From an uncultured Porphyromonadaceae bacterium (lineage in GTDB: Bacteria > Bacteroidota > Bacteroidia > Bacteroidales > Muribaculaceae): a DNA stretch of 64,000 nucleotides. The notes below the pieces were generated by a model. It saw only the letters and a program-made list of their open reading frames with translations. It was not told the origin of the DNA and did not search any database. The stretch is from assembly GCA_937921035.1 (NCBI GenBank), contig CALEUL010000021.1, positions 26,623 to 90,622 of the forward strand, given 5' to 3'. Positions 35,374-44,697 of the stretch are shown here, piece by piece. Numbering within the stretch: position 1 is the first letter of the stretch; each line of letters begins with the position of its first letter. Made by a program: the position numbers and the translations under genes.

Positions 35374-36744
35374 TCAGATGGATATTCCGCTGAGGTGGCG
35401 GAGGAAGAATGTTGCTATCTGGACGTAGATTATAAGGCCTACGATATCGTTGGATATCTGAATGAACGGGCCTGTGGCAAGCGCAGGGTTGATGTGGAGC
35501 TTCTCTAATGTCAGCGGCACGAGCGTACCCAGTAGAGAGCCGAATATAACCACTATAAACAGCGATACCGCCACAGAAATCGTTACAGCAATATCACCCG
35601 GCAGCATAATTAGGTTATATACAAGCACTACTGCCGTGATAACAGTGGCGTTCAGCAGGCCTATGACCATTTCCTTGCCGAGCTGTGCGCCGAAGTGCTT
35701 GATATCAAGGCTGCCGTTCGCGAGGCCCTGCACCACAATGGCCGAAGCCTGCACACCGACATTACCGCCGGTGCCGGCTATGATGGGAATGAACAGCGCG
35801 AGCGCCGTAACGGCCTGCAGCTGTGCTTCGAATGTGCTGAGTATGACGGTGGCGAGCAGACCAGAGGCAATGCCTATCAGAAGCCAGGGTATACGGGCCT
35901 TGGTCTGGGCAAAGACGGAGTCGTCGACATCGACATCCGACGAGATACCCGAAGCAAGCTGGAAGTCGCGTTCGCTTGCCTCGCGCACCTGATCCATGAC
36001 GTCGTCGACGGTGATTCGGCCAAGCAGACGTCCGATTGAATCGACAACCGGCATAGCCACAAGGTCGTATTTCTCGAAATCGAGGGCTACCTCGTCGATA
36101 GGCATGTCGGCTTTCACACTTACCGGATCGGTCTCCATCACATGTTTAATTTTCGAGACGGAGGGGTGCGTAAGCATCATCTTGAGCGGAAGGGTGCCGC
36201 GCAGCTTGTAGTCGTTATCTACAACGTAGACATAGTATATCTCGTCCATGTCCTCGGCCTGCAGGCGCATCTGCTTGATACACTCGGGCATGGACCAGTT
36301 CTCGTTAACGACAATCATCTCCGTGCCCATGAGACCGCCGGCGGTATCCTCGTCGTATTTTAGCAGGTCTATGATATCTCCGGCCTGTTCAACGTCGTCG
36401 ATGTGCGAGAGCACTTCGTCGCGGTCCTCCTCGTCGAGCTGCTGGATAAGGTCGACGGCATCGTCGGTATCGAGGTGATCGATCTGCTTGGCGATTTCCT
36501 CGGCGGGCATGTCGTCGATAAGTTTCTTACGCTCGTCCTCGTCGAGTTCCATCAGAACATCGGCCGCAGTATCCTCGTCGAGCAGGTCGAAGATGAACAT
36601 GGCCTGCTCCTCGTCGAGTTGCTGTATCAGTTCGGCGACGTCGGCGGGATGGAGGTCGGCAATCTCGGCGCGGGCGCCCTCTTTATCGCCGCGCCCTATG
36701 ACAGAGTTGATTCTCTCGATATCGTTTTCTGTAAATTCTTTCAT
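35374..36744 (-). CDS. mgtE: MgtE family magnesium transporter
   Basis: A 456-residue magnesium channel/transporter. The order is a helical, very acidic N-domain with repeated D/E-rich units (DLHPADVAELIQQLDEEQ, FDLLDEDTAADVLMELDEDE), which binds Mg and gates the pore. Two CBS motifs (about 130-250; VDSIGRLLGRITVDDVMD) follow, then five transmembrane helices with PIIAGTGGNVGVQASAIVVQGLA. It overlaps the upstream rsmA gene by four bases and is the last gene of a five-gene unit. Confidence 0.95.
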   Translation of the reverse strand: MKEFTENDIERINSVIGRGDKEGARAEIADLHPADVAELIQQLDEEQAMFIFDLLDEDTAADVLMELDEDERKKLIDDMPAEEIAKQIDHLDTDDAVDLIQQLDEEDRDEVLSHIDDVEQAGDIIDLLKYDEDTAGGLMGTEMIVVNENWSMPECIKQMRLQAEDMDEIYYVYVVDNDYKLRGTLPLKMMLTHPSVSKIKHVMETDPVSVKADMPIDEVALDFEKYDLVAMPVVDSIGRLLGRITVDDVMDQVREASERDFQLASGISSDVDVDDSVFAQTKARIPWLLIGIASGLLATVILSTFEAQLQAVTALALFIPIIAGTGGNVGVQASAIVVQGLANGSLDIKHFGAQLGKEMVIGLLNATVITAVVLVYNLIMLPGDIAVTISVAVSLFIVVIFGSLLGTLVPLTLEKLHINPALATGPFIQISNDIVGLIIYVQIATFFLRHLSGISI

Positions 36745-37550
36745 AGGACGGATGTTTTTTCACGCATGGCGGCTACCCTGCGCGTAAGGTCTACAAACTG
36801 ATCGACGCTCAGCTGCTCAGGCCGCAGACCGGCCATGTCGGCGTCTTCGAAAGAGACTCCGGGTGGCAGAAGCGAGCGCACGGAATTGCGTATTGTTTTG
36901 CGGCGCTGTCCGAAAGTGGTCTTAACCACCGTCTTGAACAGAGCCTCGTCGCAGCCGAGGTCGGTTACGGCATTGCGTGTCATGCGTATTACGCCCGATT
37001 TCACCTTTGGCGGCGGATTGAACACATGCTCGCTGACGGTGAATAGATATTCCACATCGTACCAGGCCTGAAGCAGCACACTGAGTATGCCACGGGCCTT
37101 TGTGCCCGCAGGTGCCGCAAGCCGTTCGGCAACCTCGCGCTGAAGCATTCCCGAGCAACATACTATGCGGTCCTTGAAATCGAGCACGCGGAAGAATATC
37201 TGCGACGAGATATTGTACGGATAGTTGCCGATTATGCAGGCGGGTCCATCGCCGGGCAGTAGTTCCGACAGCGGTTCAACAAGGAAATCACCTTCTACTA
37301 TCCTCGGCTGAGGCTGCGGAAGATGCTCCCTGAGCCATACAACGCTCTCGCTGTCTATTTCTACAAGCGAGAGCTTATCGGCTGGATGATTCTCCATGAG
37401 AAACTGCGTGAGCACGCCCATACCGGGTCCTATTTCGAGGACCGGCAGACCGGTGTAACCGTCGAGTGTGGCTGCGATACGGGCAGCGATGCCCATATCC
37501 GTAAGGAAATGCTGGCCAAGAGCCTTTTTGGGTTTTACGGCGTTACTCAT
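36741..37550 (-). CDS. rsmA: RsmA/KsgA, 16S rRNA adenine dimethyltransferase
   Basis: A 269-residue methyltransferase that dimethylates two adjacent adenines near the 3' end of 16S rRNA. It shows KKALGQHFLTDMGIA, the SAM motif VLEIGPGMGVLTQFL, IVEGDFL and the motif IV GNYPYNISSQIFF. The C-terminal helical domain carries FGQRRKTIRNSVRSLL. The length is normal. It overlaps mgtE and follows a lipoprotein gene by 18 bases. Confidence 0.97.
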   Translation of the reverse strand: MSNAVKPKKALGQHFLTDMGIAARIAATLDGYTGLPVLEIGPGMGVLTQFLMENHPADKLSLVEIDSESVVWLREHLPQPQPRIVEGDFLVEPLSELLPGDGPACIIGNYPYNISSQIFFRVLDFKDRIVCCSGMLQREVAERLAAPAGTKARGILSVLLQAWYDVEYLFTVSEHVFNPPPKVKSGVIRMTRNAVTDLGCDEALFKTVVKTTFGQRRKTIRNSVRSLLPPGVSFEDADMAGLRPEQLSVDQFVDLTRRVAAMREKTSVL

Positions 37551-37568
37551 GAAGAATGTATAGTATTT

Positions 37569-38702
37569 TTATTTAACGAAAGCTATATGCCCCGGAATAT
37601 CGCCTGCGGTAACCTTCCACTGCAGCTTACCGTCGCGGCTGTAGTAGTACACGGTGCCGGAAGATACATAATTCTTTGCATCCGTTACCACTATTGCGTG
37701 TGTATCCGGATTAACAGCAAGCGCATAAGGTGTTTTTATATCCTTTTCGGAACCGTCGGTTATAAACGAGCCGCCATCGGTAAAGGAATCAACTCCGAGG
37801 TCGACTGTACCGTAGGCATACGTCGGTTTCCACTGAGCGTCGTATGTAGTGCCGATGTACATAATCTCGGTTCCGGTAACTACCATGTTGGAAATAGGCT
37901 TCTCCACGCCATTGCCCTGGTACCACGCGCCGTCTATCTTCACAAAATCGGCAAGGCACGACGGCTTGTCGGCATAGTTGCCGCGCGAACTTACCCAGAG
38001 GCGATTGTAGCTGTCGAAACTGATATACTGGAGGTTGATGGGAGCGTTGATGTTGCCCTTGAACGCGAACGGAGCGACATCCACGACGCTGATATAATTC
38101 TTATATTCCGGATTGGTGTAATCGCCGGTGTTCGCAACAAATATCTGACCGTCGTAAACAGTAAGACCTTCGGGCATACGTCCTACGCTGACGCTGTCTA
38201 CCTTTACAAAATCGCGCGTGCTGAAACGGACAAGCGAGCCGTTGTCGCCGTCGCCCCCGACCCAGCTTGTAACATACGCATAATCGCCGCTGAAAGCGAT
38301 GTTGCGGGGCGAGCTGACGTTTACCTGAGCGACCTTCTTTGCCGTTGCGGCATCGAGTACTTCAACCTTATTACTGCCGCTGACAACGATATAGAGATAG
38401 TTGCCGTACACGGCCATGTCGCTGCCGGCGTCGCCAAGCTCAAGCACCTCGTTTGGATTGGCTGCGGAATATATATTGCGCGTATAGGTGGCGTTGCGGA
38501 AGCTATAATAGTCCAGCGTACATTTGTTTGCGCCCAGGTTTCCCTCGTTCAGCACATAGAATCCGCGGAACGCACCGTCTTCGCCGGGCGTCGCGCCTTC
38601 CACAACGGTACCTTCGGGTTCGGGGAGAACAGGGTCGTCATTGGAGCAGGATACAGCTACAGCTCCGAGAGCGACAAGCAAGGAATACTTGATTAATTTC
38701 AT
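37569..38702 (-). CDS. Beta-propeller lipoprotein, YncE/DUF5074-like
   Basis: A 377-residue lipoprotein with a lipobox at VAVSC (Cys near 20) and an acidic Pro-rich spacer. Repeated strands of a seven-bladed propeller type follow (NYLYIVVSGSNKVEVLDAATAKKVAQVNV, YDGQIFVANTGDY, YALAVNPDTHAIVVTDAKNYV). Such surface or periplasmic propellers in Bacteroidetes often accompany TonB-dependent uptake genes, but none is adjacent here. It lies between murI and rsmA with gaps of about 20 bases, so it is probably co-transcribed with them. The ligand is unknown. Confidence 0.82.
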   Translation of the reverse strand: MKLIKYSLLVALGAVAVSCSNDDPVLPEPEGTVVEGATPGEDGAFRGFYVLNEGNLGANKCTLDYYSFRNATYTRNIYSAANPNEVLELGDAGSDMAVYGNYLYIVVSGSNKVEVLDAATAKKVAQVNVSSPRNIAFSGDYAYVTSWVGGDGDNGSLVRFSTRDFVKVDSVSVGRMPEGLTVYDGQIFVANTGDYTNPEYKNYISVVDVAPFAFKGNINAPINLQYISFDSYNRLWVSSRGNYADKPSCLADFVKIDGAWYQGNGVEKPISNMVVTGTEIMYIGTTYDAQWKPTYAYGTVDLGVDSFTDGGSFITDGSEKDIKTPYALAVNPDTHAIVVTDAKNYVSSGTVYYYSRDGKLQWKVTAGDIPGHIAFVK

Positions 38703-38725
38703 ATTGTTTCTTTTATAGAATCGGT

Positions 38726-39586
38726 TTATAGTTCGACGTGCATACTTTCTACGATATCGCCAAGGAACACTCCTGCCATAGCCGAGAACTTCGCGGGATT
38801 CTCGGTGGTGAGATACTCAACCGTAGCGCCGCGCGTTATCCTGCTGTCCATTTCCGGATGGCGCCGCAGATAATCCAGCAGCGAATCGGCCACTACTCGG
38901 CCCTGGTGCAACACATCAGCACCCTCGGGGAGGTACTGCCTTATTTTGTTGATCAGCATAGGATAATGCGTGCATCCGAGGATAACGGTATCTATTGCCG
39001 GATCGGCAGCGAAAAGAGAGTCTATGTCCTTGCGCACGAAATAATCAGCGCCGGGGCCTTCAGCCTCCATGTTCTCTACCAGCGGCACCCACATCGGGCA
39101 CGCATGGGAGGTGAGGCGAAGATGGGGCTGCAGCTTGGCAAGCTCCATATCGTAGGATTTGGAAGCCACAGTGCCTGGAGTTCCGAACAATCCCACATGC
39201 CCGTTGCGCGACAGAAATCCCACAGCCTCTGCCGTAGGACGTATCACGCCAAGGACGCGCCGGTCCGGGTCCAGTGCGGCAAGGTCATGCTGCTGTATGG
39301 TGCGCAATGCCTTTGCCGATGCCGTGTTGCATGCGAGAATAACAAGCTGGCAGCCTCGGGCAAAGAGATATTCTACTGCCTCGAGGGTAAAACGGTACAC
39401 CAGCTCGAAAGAGCGCACGCCGTAAGGAGCGCGGGCGTTGTCGCCCAGATAGATATAATCGGCCTGCGGCAACGCGCGGCGTATCTCGCGCAATATCGTG
39501 AGGCCGCCATAACCGGAGTCGAACACCCCGATAGGTCCGGGGTGTCCGACAGTGGATTTTATAACGTCGCGCAGGGCGTTGTTCAT
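38726..39586 (-). CDS. murI: Glutamate racemase
   Basis: A 286-residue cofactor-independent racemase making D-glutamate for peptidoglycan. Both catalytic cysteines are in place: LACNTASAKALR and LGCTHYPMLINKI. The N-terminal IGVFDSGYGGLTILREI and the YLGDNARAPYG segment are typical. It overlaps the pgi stop by one base, and both belong to the pgi-murI-lipoprotein-rsmA-mgtE unit. Confidence 0.96.
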   Translation of the reverse strand: MNNALRDVIKSTVGHPGPIGVFDSGYGGLTILREIRRALPQADYIYLGDNARAPYGVRSFELVYRFTLEAVEYLFARGCQLVILACNTASAKALRTIQQHDLAALDPDRRVLGVIRPTAEAVGFLSRNGHVGLFGTPGTVASKSYDMELAKLQPHLRLTSHACPMWVPLVENMEAEGPGADYFVRKDIDSLFAADPAIDTVILGCTHYPMLINKIRQYLPEGADVLHQGRVVADSLLDYLRRHPEMDSRITRGATVEYLTTENPAKFSAMAGVFLGDIVESMHVEL

Positions 39587-40899
39587 CAGATTTTTGCCTT
39601 GATGGCTTCGGTTTCCTTCTCGTAGCCGGGTTTCTCAAGCAGAGCGAACATGTTCTTCTTGTAGGCCTCTACACCGGGCTGGTTGAAGGGATTCACGCCG
39701 AGGATGTATCCGCTGATACCGCAGGCAGCCTCGAAGAAATAGATTACCTGACCGATAACGTTCTCGCTGACCTCGGGGAGGATAACGCGCATAACGGGAA
39801 CTCCGCCATCCACATGGGCGATACGGGTTCCGAGTTCGGCCATCTTGTTCACTTCGTCGACACGCTTGCCGGCGATATAGTTGAGGCCGTCAAGATTGGA
39901 TTCGTCAAAGGGAATACGCAGTTCGTGGTCTACGTTCTCAACGGAGAGGACGGTCTCGAAGATAGTGCGCTCGCCTTCCTGAATCCACTGGCCCATTGAG
40001 TGAAGGTCGGTGGTGAAGTCGACAGATGCGGGGAAGATACCCTTGCCGTCCTTGCCCTCGCTCTCGCCGTAGAGCTGCTTCCACCATTCGCCGAAGAAAT
40101 GCAGGCGAGGGTTGAAGTTTACAAGAATTTCTGTTTTCTTGCCGCTGCGGTAAAGGGCGTTGCGGGTCATGGCATACTCAATGGCGTCAGTGGAGCGGCC
40201 CGAAAGGGTTTCTTCCTGCATCTTGCGGGCACCTTCAACAAGCGCGTAGATGTCCAGACCGGCTACGGCGATAGGCAGCAGCCCTACTGGGGTGAGTACC
40301 GAAAAACGGCCGCCGACGTTATCGGGAATAACGTATGTCTTGTAGCCTTCGGTATTGGCCAGAGTGCGGAGGGCGCCCTTGCTGGCGTCAGTAACAGCAA
40401 CAATACGCTTGTTGGCTTCCTCGCGGCCGAACTGCTTCTCGAGCTGCTCGCGCAGAATGCGGAAAGCGATGGCAGGTTCGGTGGTCGTACCCGACTTGGA
40501 TATCACGATGATACCGAATTTCTTGTCCTTTAGATAAGCCTGTAGGTCAGCAAGGTAGTCTTCGCCTATGTTCTGACCGGCAAAGAGAACATTTGTCGGC
40601 TGGAAAGGATTGGACATAGCCTCGATAACGGCCTTGGCACCAAGATAGCTGCCGCCGATACCGATGGCAACGACAACATCGCAGTTTGCACGAAGCTTCG
40701 CTGCTGTATCGTTGATGTCGTCCAGAAGTTCCGATGTTATTTCGCCGGGCAGTTTCACCCAGCCGAGGAAATCGTTTCCGAGGCCGGAGCCGTCGGTAAG
40801 TTTTGCAAGACCGCTCTGAGCTTCAGGAGTCAGAGCCTCAACCTGTGCAGCGCTTACAAAGTTCTGCACATCCTTAGTTACTACTTGAATCTTTTTCAT
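39586..40899 (-). CDS. pgi: Glucose-6-phosphate isomerase
   Basis: A 437-residue isomerase of the shorter, Bacillus-like type. Phosphosugar-binding motifs are GIGGSYLGAKAVIEA and VISKSGTTTEPAIAFRIL; the C-terminal half has LHFFGEWWKQLYGESEGKDG and GISGYILGVNPFNQPGVEAYK, matching the PGI signature. It interconverts glucose 6-phosphate and fructose 6-phosphate in glycolysis. It is the first gene of the five-gene minus-strand unit, with a promoter candidate just upstream. Confidence 0.97.
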   Translation of the reverse strand: MKKIQVVTKDVQNFVSAAQVEALTPEAQSGLAKLTDGSGLGNDFLGWVKLPGEITSELLDDINDTAAKLRANCDVVVAIGIGGSYLGAKAVIEAMSNPFQPTNVLFAGQNIGEDYLADLQAYLKDKKFGIIVISKSGTTTEPAIAFRILREQLEKQFGREEANKRIVAVTDASKGALRTLANTEGYKTYVIPDNVGGRFSVLTPVGLLPIAVAGLDIYALVEGARKMQEETLSGRSTDAIEYAMTRNALYRSGKKTEILVNFNPRLHFFGEWWKQLYGESEGKDGKGIFPASVDFTTDLHSMGQWIQEGERTIFETVLSVENVDHELRIPFDESNLDGLNYIAGKRVDEVNKMAELGTRIAHVDGGVPVMRVILPEVSENVIGQVIYFFEAACGISGYILGVNPFNQPGVEAYKKNMFALLEKPGYEKETEAIKAKI

Positions 40900-40914
40900 A
40901 ATAGAAATTTTCTA

Positions 40915-40922
40915 CAAAAATA
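40915..40922 (-). promoter_or_regulatory. Candidate -7 element for pgi
   Basis: TATTTTTG on the minus strand (plus 40915-40922) matches TAnnTTTG and lies 16 bases before the pgi start. No good TTG was found at the proper -33 distance, so this is tentative. Confidence 0.4.
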
Positions 40923-40985
40923 CACAAAAAAAACGAGAATATGCTCTACTATGTTCGGATTGTATGTATGTATTTACCATTCAAA

Positions 40986-41058
40986 TATATATAGCAGCCC
41001 CAGGATGCCGCTCGACAGCCCGGGGCGTTGCCGCCTGCTTGGGCGGCTATATATCAAA
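40986..41058. other. Structured element downstream of the peptide transporter
   Basis: An outer dyad ATATATAGC/GCTATATAT encloses two inner hairpins: GCCGCC/GGCGGC on the right, and a GC-rich pairing around CAGCCCCAGG/CCCGGGGC on the left. It follows the transporter stop (minus strand), so it may be a branched terminator or 3' end. Confidence 0.5.
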
Positions 41059-41063
41059 TAGGA

Positions 41064-42644
41064 TCAGATGACGTCTTTCTCCTCGGCCTTGATGGGCTCG
41101 GGGTCGGATTTGACAGGCTGGTCGGAGGTTACGCGTTCCAGCCATTTTACCATACCGAACATCACAAGCATGGAAACGAGGCATACGGCAAGGAACACGC
41201 CCCAAGCATAGCTGATGGGCCATTTGTTGTACATCAGAGGGCCAATCCACAACATGAGGTTACCTACGGCGGTGGCGCCTAACCACAAGCCCTGGCACAA
41301 GCCCTGCAGATGTTTGGGGGCTACCTTGGATACGAAGGACAAGCCTAGCGGAGAGATGAAAAGCTCTGCAACCGTAAGGAAGAAATACAGGGCTATCAGA
41401 ACCCACGGACCGGCCTTCATGCCGGCTTTTTCGGTGAGGCTCATTTCGCGGAAGGTATCGCCCGAAGGATAACCCTGGATTGCGCAGTATATCGCAAGGA
41501 ACAGGTAGGCCAGACCGGCCAGGCCCATGCCTATCGCGATTTTCTTGGGAGTGGATATCTCGCGGCCTCGACGGCTGAGTGAGCCGAAAAGAAGCATTAC
41601 AAGCGGCGTGAGAACAATCACAAAGAAGGGATTAACCGCCTGCCAGATTTCGGGGGCAATCTTGTCGGTCTCTACAAAGTCGCGGGCGAAAAGCGAAAGC
41701 GACGTACCGTTCTGGTGGAACGAGAACCAGAAGAAGATTACAATGCCGAGCACTGCGAAGAGTGCGACCATGCGCTGTTTGATTTCCTTGGCCATAGCCT
41801 TGCGCTCGGCCTCGGTATAGGTCTGCGCTTCGGCCTTGGCACGTGCCACGGGCGTGGGGAGCATGCTCTTGGTGAAAACGAAAATCAGAAGCGAGATAAT
41901 CATTGCGGCAACCGACGCGATAAAGCTGTAGTGGATACCGGTGTTGAACACCTCGAGATACTGCGAGCAGAATGCCGCCATATCCTGGCCGGCTGTGTGG
42001 CCTGCCGCCGTGGCTACGGCATAGAGGTTCTCCATGTTCTCGGCGCTCATACTGTCGGTAACACTGAGGTAGCGGTGGCACAGTTCGGGGAAGTCGGCGT
42101 TATATACCATATCGTGCACATTCAGCCACCAGCTGCGCAGAAGGGGGGCGACAAAAGGTGCGATAAGACCGCCGATATTAATGAAAACATAGAAAATCTG
42201 GAAACCGGAGTCGCGCTTGTTGCTGTAACGCGGGTTATCGTACAGCTGGCCGACGATTGCCTGCAGGTTACCCTTGAACAGACCGTTGCCGAAAGCGATG
42301 AGGAACAGTGCGAAACATGTGAGGGCGAGGAGCCATGTGTGATTGTCCGAGTTGTGCAGAATGGGAATCGAGAGGCATACATAACCCAATGTCATTATCA
42401 CAAGGCCGTTTATAATGGTACCTTTGTAGTTCTGGGTGCGGTCGGCGATGATACCGCCGACAAGACTGAGAATGTAGATTCCGGCGTAGAAGAACGAATA
42501 AATAAGAGTACTCGTTTCGCCCGAAAGGCCGAATTTGGAACACAGGAAAAGAACGAGTACGGCGTTCATGATGTAGTAGCCGAAACGTTCGCCCATGTTG
42601 CTCAATGCTGCCGGAATTAACCCGGCGGGATGACTTTTGAACAT
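41064..42644 (-). CDS. POT family proton-dependent peptide transporter
   Basis: A 526-residue MFS permease of the POT/PTR2 family that imports di- and tripeptides with protons. The family signature NMGERFGYYIMNAVLVLFL is on helix 1, and the second signature reads FQIFYVFINIGGLIAPFVA. About 12-14 hydrophobic helices are visible. A periplasmic or inter-domain insertion at about 170-240 includes NMENLYAVATAAGHTAGQ. It is monocistronic; I saw no clean promoter upstream. Confidence 0.93.
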   Translation of the reverse strand: MFKSHPAGLIPAALSNMGERFGYYIMNAVLVLFLCSKFGLSGETSTLIYSFFYAGIYILSLVGGIIADRTQNYKGTIINGLVIMTLGYVCLSIPILHNSDNHTWLLALTCFALFLIAFGNGLFKGNLQAIVGQLYDNPRYSNKRDSGFQIFYVFINIGGLIAPFVAPLLRSWWLNVHDMVYNADFPELCHRYLSVTDSMSAENMENLYAVATAAGHTAGQDMAAFCSQYLEVFNTGIHYSFIASVAAMIISLLIFVFTKSMLPTPVARAKAEAQTYTEAERKAMAKEIKQRMVALFAVLGIVIFFWFSFHQNGTSLSLFARDFVETDKIAPEIWQAVNPFFVIVLTPLVMLLFGSLSRRGREISTPKKIAIGMGLAGLAYLFLAIYCAIQGYPSGDTFREMSLTEKAGMKAGPWVLIALYFFLTVAELFISPLGLSFVSKVAPKHLQGLCQGLWLGATAVGNLMLWIGPLMYNKWPISYAWGVFLAVCLVSMLVMFGMVKWLERVTSDQPVKSDPEPIKAEEKDVI

Positions 42645-42811
42645 AGATATTAGATAATGACGATTAACGTTATAAGTTCACGTGGGCCGCTACAGCCCAA
42701 CGAGAGTGCTAAATTAGTGATTTTTTTGGCAAAATCGGCACTTCTGAACAAAAAAAGAGGCCGAAGGCATCAAAAATTCTAAAAATCATATAATAACTAT
42801 CATAAGTAAAG

Positions 42812-42841
42812 CAGGCCCGGCAAACGTGGCTGCCGGGCCTG
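42812..42841 (-). terminator. Terminator after cysS
   Basis: A perfect 11-base stem CAGGCCCGGCA/TGCCGGGCCTG (42812-42822, 42831-42841) with an eight-base loop, 22 bases past the cysS stop on the minus strand. The following T-rich stretch is weak. Confidence 0.78.
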
Positions 42842-42863
42842 AAGAGGTTTTGCTGTTCGGATG

Positions 42864-44342
42864 TCAGAGCGACCATTCCACGCCGTCCTTGGTGTCCTTG
42901 ACGGTGAAGCCGAGGGCTGCCATACGGTCGCGGATTAGGTCGGATGTCGCCCAGTCCTTGCGGCTCTTGGCGTCGCTGCGTATCTGCAGGAGCAGGTCTA
43001 CGGCATCGTGATAGGGCTTCATGGCGCTTGCGTCGCCGCTGCCGTCGCTATCGGTGCGGATACCAAGAATTTCTACCAGGAAGGTGTCCATGAAGCGGCG
43101 CAGGAAGTCGATATCCTCCTGTGTAGCCGTTGCCGCATGGTCCTTTACCTGGTTGACGAGACGCACGGCGTCGAAAAGCACACCGATAAGCACCGGCGTG
43201 TTCAGGTCGTCGTCCATTGCTTCGTAGGCGCGTTTTTCAAGATCGGAAACGTCGATGGTGGACGTTGCCGATGGCTTGATTTCCTGCAGGCGTCGATAAC
43301 CGTCGAGCATGCGGCCCAAAGCGGTTTCGGCCGACTGCAGTGCCTCGTTGCTGAAATCCACCGTGCCGCGGTAGTGGGCCTGGAGGATGAAGAAACGAAT
43401 GGTCATCGGCGAATATGCCTGGGTGAGCAGAGGATGAGAGCCTGTGAAGAACTCGTCGAGAGTGATAAAGTTGCCGAGGCTCTTGCCCATCTTCTTGCCG
43501 TTGATGGTTATCATGTTGTTGTGCATCCAGTAGCGCACGGCAGGCCTGTGGTTATGGGCCACAGACTGGGCTATCTCGCACTCGTGATGCGGGAATTTAA
43601 GGTCCATGCCGCCGCCGTGGATATCGAACTCGCTGCCGAGGTACTTCTCGCTCATGGTGGAGCACTCCAGATGCCATCCCGGAAAACCTTCGCTCCAGGG
43701 CGAAGGCCAGTGCATGATATGCTCGGGCGCGGCTTTCTTCCAAAGGGCGAAGTCGGCGGGATTGCGTTTTTCGGTCTGCCCGTCCAGTTCGCGCGTAGTT
43801 GCAAGCAACTCGTCGATGTTTCGGCCGGACAGTTTGCCGTAACCGTAATCGGCGTTGAACTTGGGAACGTCGAAATACACGGAGCCGTCGCTCACGTAGG
43901 CGTAGCCTGCGTCGAGTATAGACTTCACATACTCGATCTGCTCGATGATGTGGCCGGACGCATGCGGCTCGATGGACGGCGGGAGCACATTAAGGGAGTC
44001 CATCGCACGGTGGTAGCGCAGAAGGTAGTGCTGCACCACCTCCATCGGCTCAAGTTGCTCCAGACGCGCCTTCTTTGCTATTTTGTCCTCGCCGTCGTCG
44101 GCATCGTGCTCCAGATGGCCAACGTCGGTGATGTTGCGGACGTAGCGTACCTTGTAGCCGAGATGCGTAAGATAGCGGTACACAACATCGAAGGTGATGG
44201 CCGGGCGCGCGTGGCCGAGGTGGCCGTCGCCGTAGACGGTGGGGCCGCATACATACATTCCCACCATTCCTTCGTGCAGAGGCGTGAAACGCTCCTTGCA
44301 CCGGCTCATCGAATTGTAAATGCAAAGATTATGGTCTTTCAT
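42864..44342 (-). CDS. cysS: Cysteinyl-tRNA synthetase
   Basis: A 492-residue class I synthetase. The zinc-site Cys and the HIGH-equivalent are in MYVCGPTVYGDGHLGHARP. Further zinc ligands are in FPGWHLECSTMS and HHECEIAQS. The KMSKS-equivalent is GKKMGKSLGN. A DALR-type helical domain ends the protein. It is the last gene of the slyD-lolD-nigD-DUF3467-cysS unit, 12 bases after DUF3467, with a strong hairpin downstream. Confidence 0.97.
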   Translation of the reverse strand: MKDHNLCIYNSMSRCKERFTPLHEGMVGMYVCGPTVYGDGHLGHARPAITFDVVYRYLTHLGYKVRYVRNITDVGHLEHDADDGEDKIAKKARLEQLEPMEVVQHYLLRYHRAMDSLNVLPPSIEPHASGHIIEQIEYVKSILDAGYAYVSDGSVYFDVPKFNADYGYGKLSGRNIDELLATTRELDGQTEKRNPADFALWKKAAPEHIMHWPSPWSEGFPGWHLECSTMSEKYLGSEFDIHGGGMDLKFPHHECEIAQSVAHNHRPAVRYWMHNNMITINGKKMGKSLGNFITLDEFFTGSHPLLTQAYSPMTIRFFILQAHYRGTVDFSNEALQSAETALGRMLDGYRRLQEIKPSATSTIDVSDLEKRAYEAMDDDLNTPVLIGVLFDAVRLVNQVKDHAATATQEDIDFLRRFMDTFLVEILGIRTDSDGSGDASAMKPYHDAVDLLLQIRSDAKSRKDWATSDLIRDRMAALGFTVKDTKDGVEWSL

Positions 44343-44354
44343 ACCGTGAAGTGT

Positions 44355-44669
44355 TTAGGCTTCGAAGGGGTTGGGGATGCCGCCGGGTGTGGAGGGGGCG
44401 CCGAGGGGTTTGATCTGCTTGATTTCGCCAAAGGTCTTTTCGTAGCGGCCTACGTTCTCGCTGAGGGCGTAGAGGAAGTTCTTTGCGTTCTCGGGAGTCA
44501 TGATAATACGGCTGAGAACCTTGGCGTGAGGCATATTAGGCGACACGGAGATGAAATCGAAAAAGAATTCGCTGCCGGAGTGTGCGATGAACACTCGGTT
44601 GGAGTAAAGACCGTTGGCTACGTCGGGAGAAAGTTCTACTTTTATTTCCTGTTTGTTGTTATTGTCCAT
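44355..44669 (-). CDS. DUF3467 family protein
   Basis: A 104-residue small soluble protein of the DUF3467 family, function unknown. Characteristic parts are KVELSPDVANGLYSNRVFIAHSGSEFFFDFI and RIIMTPENAKNFLYALSENVGRYEKTFGEI. It lies between a NigD-like lipoprotein and cysS in one transcript. Confidence 0.88.
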   Translation of the reverse strand: MDNNNKQEIKVELSPDVANGLYSNRVFIAHSGSEFFFDFISVSPNMPHAKVLSRIIMTPENAKNFLYALSENVGRYEKTFGEIKQIKPLGAPSTPGGIPNPFEA

Positions 44670-44697
44670 TTTTTAATAGTATTTATCGGTTAAAAAA

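Noticed and set aside
37323..38696. A 457-codon plus-strand frame
   Set aside because: It runs antisense across rsmA and the lipoprotein gene, both of which have clear motifs.
43008..44693. A 561-codon plus-strand frame
   Set aside because: Antisense of cysS and DUF3467; no domain is visible.
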